Shown piece by piece: positions 1 to 5,193 of a DNA stretch of 5,317 bases (position 1 is its first letter; every line of letters starts with the position of its first letter). The translations under genes and the position numbers were made by a program. The notes below the pieces were generated by a model. That model did not search any database and had not been told where the DNA came from. It saw only the letters and a list, made by a program, of their open reading frames with translations. The stretch lies in the NCBI GenBank assembly GCA_937921525.1, contig CAKZUM010000632.1, positions 1 through 5,317 on the forward strand, written 5' to 3'. This DNA comes from an uncultured Saprospiraceae bacterium (lineage in GTDB: Bacteria; Bacteroidota; Bacteroidia; Chitinophagales; Saprospiraceae).

Positions 1-684
1 TTGATCTTCATGTAAAAACTCATAGGCAACTGGAGCGACTATAGATTGCGCACCCAAACCTCCACCTATCACGACCTTAAAACCTCGCTCGCCATCTTGA
101 ACCCTAGGAATAAACCCAAAATCATGAAAATAAGTATAAGCCGAATCTTTATCACTAGAAGAAAAAGCAGGCTTTATCTTCCGTCCCATATCTTGGCAAA
201 TGGCATTTCTCAAAAAATACTCATATACACTTTGCACATACGGAGAGACATCAAACAATTCATCTGGATCTACCCCCGCATTAGCAGAAGCAGTCAAGTT
301 ACGAACTGTATTTCCACAAGCTTCTCTCGCTGTCACATCTACCTCTCCTATTGCTGCCCACACCTTTGGCGAATCTTCTAATTTTACAAAATGAAATTGA
401 ATATTTTGTCGAGTAGTTAAATGCAAATTACCCGTAGCATATTTCTCCGATGCGTCTGCCAATCGGACTAATTGCGCACAAGTCAATTTTCCAAAAGGAA
501 TCTTCGTTCTAAACATCTGCACGCCTGTCTGCCGCTGACCATATACCCCTCTTGTCAATCTATAATGACGAAAACGTTCTTCGTCCATCGTCCCTTCTTT
601 AAAGGCCGTAATATTATTTTGTAATTCAATAATGTCTTTTGCTACGACATCTTTTACTTTGCTTAAATCTAAAGTATCACTCAT
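1..684 (-). CDS. Siroheme nitrite/sulfite reductase, N-terminal part (probably assimilatory sulfite reductase); truncated by the window edge
   Basis: The 228 codons read from the ATG at 684 to the window edge without a stop. The product resembles the hemoprotein family that reduces sulfite to sulfide (or nitrite to ammonia) with six electrons, using siroheme coupled to a 4Fe-4S cluster. A ferredoxin-like half domain (NIR_SIR_ferr type) spans about residues 45-118 and contains TTRQNIQFH (90-98). The siroheme/4Fe-4S domain begins near 121 with ACGNTVRNL. By motif comparison with E. coli CysI, Arg59, Arg128, Lys169 and Lys171 match the four basic residues (Arg83, Arg153, Lys215, Lys217) that bind the anionic substrate. 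The Cys ligands of the cluster would lie beyond the window. The start is supported by the MSDTLDLS N-terminus and by the terminator ending 29 nt upstream. The family name alone does not separate nitrite from sulfite. The polycysteine leader upstream favours sulfite and cysteine synthesis. Confidence 0.93.
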   Translation of the reverse strand, partial: MSDTLDLSKVKDVVAKDIIELQNNITAFKEGTMDEERFRHYRLTRGVYGQRQTGVQMFRTKIPFGKLTCAQLVRLADASEKYATGNLHLTTRQNIQFHFVKLEDSPKVWAAIGEVDVTAREACGNTVRNLTASANAGVDPDELFDVSPYVQSVYEYFLRNAICQDMGRKIKPAFSSSDKDSAYTYFHDFGFIPRVQDGERGFKVVIGGGLGAQSIVAPVAYEFLHEDQ

Positions 685-713
685 AATTTTATTCGTTCAT
701 TTTAAACACTAAC

Positions 714-755
714 AAAAAAAGCCTTCCCAATAGCTTTAGCTGTAGGAAGGCTTTT
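714..755 (-). terminator. Intrinsic terminator between the Cys leader ORF and the reductase gene (attenuator terminator)
   Basis: Read on the minus strand, the 5' arm AAAAGCCTTCC (755-745) pairs over 11 bp with the 3' arm GGAAGGCTTTT (727-717). The T-run continues to 714, giving seven Ts in a row (720-714). The apical part can add a 3-bp AGC/GCT stem (741-739 with 734-732) closed by a 4-nt loop. The hairpin begins 31 nt after the leader stop codon and ends 29 nt before the reductase ATG, with no gene between, which fits conditional termination. Read on the plus strand the stem is followed by TTTTCTCTTT, so weak bidirectional function is possible, but the plus strand has no gene upstream to terminate. 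Confidence 0.85.
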
Positions 756-786
756 CTCTTTCTAATAGAATATTAAATTATACTAC

Positions 787-861
787 TTAAATAAGAATTG
801 AAGCACATTCCAATGCTGGCTTGATTTCTTGACAACAGCAACAACAAATAAAATGGCTCAT
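787..861 (-). CDS. Polycysteine leader peptide (24 aa), putative cysteine attenuator uORF
   Basis: A 24-codon ORF starts at ATG 861 and stops at TAA 789-787. It begins MSHFI, continues with five consecutive cysteines (codons 6-10, bases 846-832: TGT TGT TGC TGT TGT), and has a sixth Cys at residue 19. An in-frame TAA at 870-868 lies three codons upstream, so the ATG at 861 is the only ATG start for this frame. The ORF lies between a plausible promoter (885-918) and an intrinsic terminator (714-755), directly upstream of the sulfite/nitrite reductase on the same strand. Five Cys codons in a row are very unlikely by chance in 24 codons of AT-rich DNA. The layout matches amino-acid attenuators such as trpL or hisL, and the function resembles the polycysteine uORFs reported in mycobacteria. 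Inference: ribosomes stall at the Cys codons when Cys-tRNA is scarce, which lets transcription reach the reductase. The alternative is a small Cys-rich peptide with its own function. Confidence 0.75.
   Translation of the reverse strand: MSHFICCCCCQEIKPALECASILI
801..840 (-). promoter_or_regulatory. Putative antiterminator and protector segments of the Cys attenuator
   Basis: On the minus strand, bases 817-801 (AGCATTGGAATGTGCTT, inside codons 15-21 of the leader ORF) are partly complementary to the terminator 5' arm and its flank. AGC pairs with GCT (741-739), GGAA (811-808) with TTCC (748-745), and GCTT (804-801) with AAGC (753-750). This gives about 11 base pairs interrupted by small loops. 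The same segment contains CAGCA (818-814), which can pair with TGCTG (840-836) inside the Cys codons as a protector stem. A ribosome paused on the Cys run would cover the protector and leave 817-801 free; a ribosome reaching the stop at 787 would cover 817-801 and let the terminator form. The pairing was found by eye and no energies were calculated. Confidence 0.5.
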
Positions 862-884
862 CTTTGATTATTATTTTTGATTTT

Positions 885-918
885 GAAAAAGTACATATAC
901 ATTAGTATATAGTACAAG
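885..918 (-). promoter_or_regulatory. Possible Bacteroidota-type promoter for the Cys leader and reductase
   Basis: On the minus strand, TACTTTTT (893-886) resembles the -7 element TAnnTTTG used by the primary sigma factor of Bacteroidota. CTTG (918-915) lies 21 nt upstream and is a partial match to the -33 TTTG element. Transcription would start near 880, giving a leader of roughly 20 nt before the ATG at 861. The match is imperfect and the area is AT-rich, so this is only a candidate. Confidence 0.35.
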
Positions 919-1275
919 ATCAATAAAAATTTAGTTTTAGATATTAATGTAAAGACGCAAAAAATGTCATGCGACCAACAACTAAATTACTACAAAGGAA
1001 CACACAAATTAGACCAGATGCAACTTATTTTATAATAATTTTAATATGAAAAAAGGAACATATTTTATAACTTAAAAACTTTACTTTAAATCTATGTTCG
1101 TTTAAAAATTGATTCCAATTAACTGACAATCAATTAATTGCTCAATATTTAAATTTTATTTTATATTATTCTTTCTTTTTAAGGCGTTTTTTTTGGGTTT
1201 TATTTTTTTATAATTTTTAGAATAAAATGGAAATTTATTCTTATGATCGTCGAGGTTTGTAAGAGACGGACTCTT
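919..1275. other. AT-rich intergenic region without a convincing gene
   Basis: This stretch is strongly AT-rich, with long A and T runs especially at 1140-1220. The only ORFs are very short and have no recognisable features. I see no tRNA, rRNA or CRISPR pattern. A small inverted repeat AAGAG/CTCTT at 1261-1275 abuts the large hairpin that follows. The region separates the reductase leader from the repeat-rich area downstream of the E1 gene. Confidence 0.6.
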
Positions 1276-1352
1276 GATGGCAGAAACTTGTAAAGTGGCT
1301 GTCATCTGGGTTTTTGGGAAAGATGACAGCCATTTTGAAAATTTCTGCCATC
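1276..1352. repeat. Large imperfect inverted repeat (31-bp stem, 15-nt loop)
   Basis: Bases 1276-1306 pair in register with 1322-1352 around a 15-nt loop (1307-1321). The outer 11 bp (GATGGCAGAAA with TTTCTGCCATC) and the inner 11 bp (TGGCTGTCATC with GATGACAGCCA) are perfect. The middle holds two mismatches (1287/1341 and 1290/1338) and two G-T pairs. No T-tract follows on either strand, so it does not look like a simple intrinsic terminator. It lies 177 bp past the stop codon of the E1 gene. It may be a palindromic intergenic repeat, a small MITE-like element, or a structured 3' end of the E1 transcript. Confidence 0.8.
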
Positions 1353-1436
1353 CGCCTCCGCCTTATAATTAACTGGTATTCAATAGCCTTTTCTGATAGT
1401 TTGACGGGTATGGGCACAGCCTTGCGCTAGCGATGA

Positions 1437-1527
1437 TAGAGATAGATTACGTTTAAAAATGACGAAATTTCATTGTACTTTGAACGAAATACGTCTCTGC
1501 TCTCTCTTCTCTACTCTCTGTTCTAAA
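1437..1527 (-). repeat. Dispersed intergenic repeat, left copy (inverted relative to 5194-5317)
   Basis: Read on the minus strand from 1527, this begins TTTAGAACAGAGAG, continues with AAGAGAGAG, then AGAGACGTATTTCG, then AATGAAATTTCGTCATTTTT. The same blocks appear in the same order at 5194-5310 on the plus strand, with an extra insertion of about 28 bp in the right copy. The left copy begins 2 bp past the E1 stop codon, so it would be transcribed as the 3' end of that gene. It carries no ORF of note. Its inverted end is more degraded than in the right copy. The outer limit near 1437 is approximate. Confidence 0.75.
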
Positions 1528-1529
1528 TT

Positions 1530-3929
1530 TTAAAACCGATCAGGTTCCGCTTCGCTAATCACTTCAAAGACTGCATCATAAACATCCTCTGCACTAGGTT
1601 TAGAGAAGTAATTACCATCATCTCCATAAGGTGGGCGATGCGCTTTGGCCGTTAAAGTTTTTGGAGCAGAATCTAAATATTGATAGCCATTTTGTTTTTC
1701 TAATACCTCTTGCATCATATAAGCAGAGGCACCGCCGGGCACATCTTCATCAAAAAATAAAATTCGATTGGTCTTTTTTAAAGAGCTAACAATTCGATGT
1801 TCTAGATCAAAAGGTAATAAAGTTTGTATATCAATTAATTCAACGCTTATACCAATTTTTTCTAATAATTTAATTCCTTCTTCGGCTATTCTTACACAAG
1901 AACCATAAGTAACAATCGTAATGTCATCGCCTTCTTGCAATATTTCTGGCGCACCCAAAGGTACTGTATACGTTCCAATATTATTAGGTAATTTTTCTTT
2001 TAGGCGATACCCATTCAAGCACTCTACCAATATAGCAGGATCATCAGATTGCAACATAGTGTTATAAAGCCCAGCAGCCTGTGTAAAATTTCTAGGCACC
2101 AAAAGGTAGATACCTCTAACAGCATTTAGAATCATACCCATAGGCGAACCCGAATGCCAGATACCTTCCAGTCGATGTCCTCTAGTTCTGATAATAGCGG
2201 GGGCTTTTGAGTGGCCATCAGAGCGATACCTAAGTGTAGCTAAATCATCTGTCAATGGTTGTAAGCCGTAGATCAAATAATCTAAATACTGGATGTCAGC
2301 AATAGGACGTAGACCTCTAGCAGCCATGCCTATCGCTTGCCCTACTATAGTAGACTCTCGGATACCAACATCAAATACTCGGTCTTCGCCATATTTTTCT
2401 TGCATGCCTGCAAAGCCTTGATTCACATCTCCGATCTTACCTACATCTTCTCCAAAGGCATAGAGATTTTCATGTTGCGCTAATGCTTTGTCAAAAAAAG
2501 CATTGATGATTTCAAAACCATTTTTGTTTGGAGCATTTTCTGCATAGGTTGGTGCAATGACGGGTACATTTAATGCGGATTCAGGACCTTCACTATATAA
2601 GTGCGTGTGATATCGTTCGTGTGCAAGTTGCCCTTTTTCCTTGAGCCAATTATCTAATTCTAGTATACCTTGGGTCGTTTCACCCATGGTCGCATATCGT
2701 ATTTTTCTCGCATTTCTGACGAGATCACTCATCACTGGACGTTGCTCTTGTTTTAACTTTTGGTAAATATCGTTAACCGCTTCTCTATTTTTTGTTTCTG
2801 CGAATACCTTTGTATAGATTTGTTGCAATGCTCTATAATCGGCTTTGTTTCTATCATTATAAGCATTCCAAGCACGATCTCTAGAAGCTTTTGCTTCCTT
2901 TTGTGCATTCTGTATAATTAAGTCTATTTCTTTTTGGGTGGCAATACCTTCTTTAACCATCCATTCTCCCATCTTCTTGTTGCAATCGACTTCCTTCTCC
3001 CATTGTAAACGCTCCTTAGACTTGTAGCGTTCATGGGAACCAGAAGTAGAGTGGCCTTGTGGTTGCGTGCATTCTTGAACATGAAATAAGACAGGCGTGT
3101 GGGTTTCTCTAGTTTTTTTAATACCTCTTTCAAAGGTTTCACATAGGTTTTTATAATCCCATGCTTTTAAGGTATAGATGTCCATCCCTTCCCCTTTTTC
3201 ATTCACTCTAAACCCTTCTAATATTTCGGAAATATTTTGTTTAGTCGTTTGATATTTGGCAGGTACGGATATACCATAGCCATCATCCCATACAAAAATA
3301 GCTAGCGGCACTTGCATCACACAAGCAGCATTTACGGTTTCAAAGAAAACACCTTCCGAAGTACTTGCATCACCAATCGTACAAAAGACGACTTCATTGC
3401 CATTATTAGAAAACTGGGTTTCTTGATTATTAGAACGGTATTTCTGAGAGGCCAATGCCATGCCTAATCCTCTAGCAAAAGAGCCAGCAGTAGAGGAGAC
3501 ACCAGAGGTTGCATTGAGTAATTCCTTATGATTGGTCCAATTACCTTGTTGATCGATTAATTTAGAGCCAAAATGATTGACCATTTGACGGCCTCCACAG
3601 AAAGGGTCGTTAACGGTATCTGCATATAAACTAGCAAAGTAATCTTCTGGCTTCCCCATACCCGTATGAAACATGAAGGTTTGATCTCTATAGTACCCTG
3701 CCCAAAAGTCCCCTTTTTGGAACACTTTTGCCATAGCAATTTGTGGCAATTCTTTACCATCTGCCGTTACAGCGAATTTTGCTTTGCCATTTAAGACCTC
3801 TTTTCTAGCCAAATAACTTACTTCTCTGCAAAGACAAGCTAACTGAAAATCGTAAATCACGTTTTTCTGATAAGCCGTTTTAGGAGATTGTAAAATGGAA
3901 GCGGATTCTATGAGTTGATTCCCTATCAT
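1530..3929 (-). CDS. Fused E1 alpha/beta subunit of a 2-oxoacid dehydrogenase complex (branched-chain or pyruvate type), 799 aa
   Basis: This thiamine-diphosphate enzyme decarboxylates a 2-oxoacid and passes the acyl group to the lipoyl arm of E2. Residues about 25-330 form the E1-alpha half: RDQTFMFHTGMG (81-92), the TPP/Mg motif GDASTSEG (186-193) with Asn200 and WDDGYGIS (214-221), and the loop GHSTSGSHERYK (292-303). A charged helical linker runs from about 330 to 455. The E1-beta half (about 470-790) contains GEDVG (493-497) with the catalytic Glu494, GIRESTIVGQAIGMA (522-536), HSGSPMG (592-598) and a transketolase C-terminal domain with FDEDVPGGASAYM (726-738). Two separate chains are fused, as in many Bacteroidota. 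In-frame stops precede the ATG at 3929. No E2 or E3 gene is nearby, so the substrate cannot be read from context: 2-oxoisovalerate or pyruvate are the main candidates. No clear terminator follows; a repeat begins 2 bp past the stop. Confidence 0.95.
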   Translation of the reverse strand: MIGNQLIESASILQSPKTAYQKNVIYDFQLACLCREVSYLARKEVLNGKAKFAVTADGKELPQIAMAKVFQKGDFWAGYYRDQTFMFHTGMGKPEDYFASLYADTVNDPFCGGRQMVNHFGSKLIDQQGNWTNHKELLNATSGVSSTAGSFARGLGMALASQKYRSNNQETQFSNNGNEVVFCTIGDASTSEGVFFETVNAACVMQVPLAIFVWDDGYGISVPAKYQTTKQNISEILEGFRVNEKGEGMDIYTLKAWDYKNLCETFERGIKKTRETHTPVLFHVQECTQPQGHSTSGSHERYKSKERLQWEKEVDCNKKMGEWMVKEGIATQKEIDLIIQNAQKEAKASRDRAWNAYNDRNKADYRALQQIYTKVFAETKNREAVNDIYQKLKQEQRPVMSDLVRNARKIRYATMGETTQGILELDNWLKEKGQLAHERYHTHLYSEGPESALNVPVIAPTYAENAPNKNGFEIINAFFDKALAQHENLYAFGEDVGKIGDVNQGFAGMQEKYGEDRVFDVGIRESTIVGQAIGMAARGLRPIADIQYLDYLIYGLQPLTDDLATLRYRSDGHSKAPAIIRTRGHRLEGIWHSGSPMGMILNAVRGIYLLVPRNFTQAAGLYNTMLQSDDPAILVECLNGYRLKEKLPNNIGTYTVPLGAPEILQEGDDITIVTYGSCVRIAEEGIKLLEKIGISVELIDIQTLLPFDLEHRIVSSLKKTNRILFFDEDVPGGASAYMMQEVLEKQNGYQYLDSAPKTLTAKAHRPPYGDDGNYFSKPSAEDVYDAVFEVISEAEPDRF

Positions 3930-4024
3930 AAATTGGCTTTAATTACGGGGAGATACAGAAAGAAATATTTCGTGTATTTTATGAATTACTAATACTCCTC
4001 GCTGGAGAAATCTGAATTCTGGTG

Positions 4025-4032
4025 CAAAAGTA
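4025..4032 (-). promoter_or_regulatory. Putative -7 element of the E1 gene promoter
   Basis: On the minus strand, TACTTTTG (4032-4025) matches the Bacteroidota -7 consensus TAnnTTTG exactly. No clear TTTG -33 element is seen at the usual 19-21 nt upstream, only a T-rich stretch near 4050-4053. Transcription would start near 4018, giving an untranslated leader of about 90 nt before the ATG at 3929. Confidence 0.4.
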
Positions 4033-4345
4033 ATACAAAGGGGAGGTATAAAAGTTGATTATTGGAGTATTATTTGTATAAAGTTAGTGAGGAATGTCCT
4101 AAATTAAAAGCAATAATTATTCCTTTTTAAAGATATTTTAGCTTTTTTTATGCAAATTTAATTTTATTAAAAGGTAATATTTTAAGAAAATATTTCGTTA
4201 TATTTCAATATACATAACTTTTGCAAAACAAAGTGGAGGTTTTTAATATATTTGGTCATCTTTAATTCCAATACCCAACTATCAACTTAACGTTACATTA
4301 ACAAGCAAATATTGTAGACAACTTTCATCTTGTGGTAATAATCTA

Positions 4346-4353
4346 TAAATTTG
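4346..4353 (+). promoter_or_regulatory. Putative -7 element of the DUF1573 gene promoter
   Basis: TAAATTTG matches the Bacteroidota consensus TAnnTTTG exactly and lies 45 nt before the ATG at 4399, predicting a short leader of about 38 nt. A clear -33 TTTG at the expected spacing is not visible. The leader just before the start codon is A-rich (TAAAATAAATTAAAATAG) with no Shine-Dalgarno sequence, as usual in this phylum. Confidence 0.45.
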
Positions 4354-4398
4354 TATGACCCCAATATTCAAGATTAAAATAAATTAAAATAGTTCAAC

Positions 4399-4899
4399 AT
4401 GAAAAAATTAATAGCATTTGCCTTATTTCTTTCTTTAGGTTTAAGTTTTTCTTACGCTCAAGAAAAGGCAACTCCAAAAATGGATAAGGCGGCACAAGCT
4501 GCTCCAGCAGAATTAGCTGCTCCAGGTCCACAGATGACTTTTGAATCAACAGAAGTTGACTATGGTTTAATCCTAGAAGATTCTGATCCATTTCGTTACT
4601 TTAAGTTTACGAATACAGGAGATGAGCCTTTAGTAATAAAGCATGCAAAAGGTAGCTGTGGTTGTACGGTTCCTACTTATCCAAAAGAGCCAATCTTGCC
4701 GGGAGAAGCTGCGGAAATCAAGGTTCGTTATGCTACCAACCGTATCGGCCCATTCACGAAGACGATTACTTTAACGACTAATGAAGCGGCAGATACTAAA
4801 GTATTACGAATTAAAGGTAAAGTGGAAAAGAAAGCAGCAGAGCCAGAAGCGATTCCCTCTGCGGAGCCTAGTATACTAGGAGGTGGTGGTGGATTTTAA
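4399..4899 (+). CDS. Secreted DUF1573 domain protein, 166 aa
   Basis: The first 20 residues form a signal peptide: MKK, a hydrophobic core (LIAFALFLSLGLSF) and a probable cleavage site after SYA, before QEK. A low-complexity linker rich in Ala, Pro, Lys and Glu follows (about 21-45). Residues about 47-142 are a DUF1573 domain, an immunoglobulin-like beta-sandwich of the ASH/MSP type: FESTEVDYG (48-56), FKFTNTGDEPLVI (68-80), the hallmark GSCGCTVP (85-92), LPGEAAEIKVRY (100-111) and a final LRIKGKV strand (136-142). The tail is Glu/Ala/Pro-rich and ends with five Gly and Phe. Such proteins are abundant in Bacteroidota and are exported; their role is unknown, and the paired cysteines (87, 89) may bind metal or form a disulfide. 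It appears to be a single-gene unit with its own promoter and terminator. Confidence 0.93.
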   Translation: MKKLIAFALFLSLGLSFSYAQEKATPKMDKAAQAAPAELAAPGPQMTFESTEVDYGLILEDSDPFRYFKFTNTGDEPLVIKHAKGSCGCTVPTYPKEPILPGEAAEIKVRYATNRIGPFTKTITLTTNEAADTKVLRIKGKVEKKAAEPEAIPSAEPSILGGGGGF

Positions 4900-4918
4900 T
4901 TAAAATCTATTTCCATTT

Positions 4919-4954
4919 AAAAAAGCCCTGAGATGTATGTCTTAGGGCTTTTTT
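4919..4954 (+). terminator. Intrinsic terminator after the DUF1573 gene
   Basis: Bases 4919-4933 (AAAAAAGCCCTGAGA) pair with 4940-4954 (TCTTAGGGCTTTTTT) over 15 bp with one G-T pair and a 6-nt loop. The stem ends in six Ts on the plus strand and starts with six As, so it could also work from the other side. It lies 20 nt after the stop codon and cleanly ends the transcription unit. Confidence 0.92.
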
Positions 4955-5028
4955 AGTTTTAGGGGGTGAGTAGAAGTTAGATGGTCAGGTGAAAAAGATG
5001 ATACTACTTAATTTAGTCCAAACCTTAT
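4955..5028. other. Short intergenic stretch with no visible feature
   Basis: This stretch lies between the DUF1573 terminator and the structured repeat at 5029. I see no gene, promoter or repeat here. The whole region from 4955 to the window end lacks a credible gene and is taken up mainly by the two repeat elements listed next. Confidence 0.6.
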
Positions 5029-5145
5029 CGTCGGATGGCTAAACGCCGTCCGATGATAGGGTTTTCATCGCCGTCGGACGGCGGTAGTGGTATGCGACAG
5101 AAAGTTGTATAACTTTCTGCCGCATACTACGGTAGCCATCCGACG
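5029..5145. repeat. Inverted-repeat element foldable as a three-way junction
   Basis: The ends form a perfect 13-bp inverted repeat: CGTCGGATGGCTA (5029-5041) with TAGCCATCCGACG (5133-5145). Two further hairpins lie inside. Hairpin A pairs 5044-5055 with 5072-5083 (12 bp, one G-T). Hairpin B pairs 5087-5107 with 5110-5130 (one mismatch, two G-T pairs). Only 2, 3 and 2 unpaired bases join the three stems. The inner parts are GC-richer than the surroundings. No ORF of note is contained. This could be a MITE-like or REP-like mobile repeat, or a structured RNA; its identity is not recognised. Confidence 0.8.
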
Positions 5146-5193
5146 GCAAACTTCCATTACCGCTTTTCAAACTGACCACACTACTGGACATTG

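Larger units (their letters stand above)
3930..4398. promoter_or_regulatory. Divergent promoter region between the E1 and DUF1573 genes
   Basis: These 469 bp separate two genes transcribed away from each other and must hold both promoters. The DNA is very AT-rich and shows no convincing ORF or RNA gene. Good TAnnTTTG elements occur near each gene (4025-4032 minus, 4346-4353 plus). An 8-bp perfect inverted repeat with a 3-nt spacer (AATATTTT/AAAATATT, 4176-4194) lies in the middle, but in DNA this AT-rich it may be chance. Confidence 0.7.

Noticed and set aside
46..394. Two plus-strand ORFs (46-381 and 200-394)
   Set aside because: Both are antisense to the nitrite/sulfite reductase reading frame, whose conserved motifs are unmistakable; their translations show no family features.
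964..1035. Plus-strand 23-codon ORF beginning MSCDQQLNYY
   Set aside because: Short ORF in AT-rich DNA with no leader, partner gene or recognisable motif; expected by chance.
1277..1372. Plus-strand 31-codon ORF beginning MAETCKVAVIW
   Set aside because: It coincides almost exactly with the large inverted repeat, so the open frame is best explained by the palindrome; no promoter or homologous family is apparent.
2924..3760. Minus-strand ORFs 2924-3142 and 3557-3760
   Set aside because: They lie inside the E1 gene in another frame and have no recognisable protein features.
4394..4591. Minus-strand ORF antisense to the DUF1573 gene
   Set aside because: It is a shadow of the signal peptide and linker coding sequence on the other strand.
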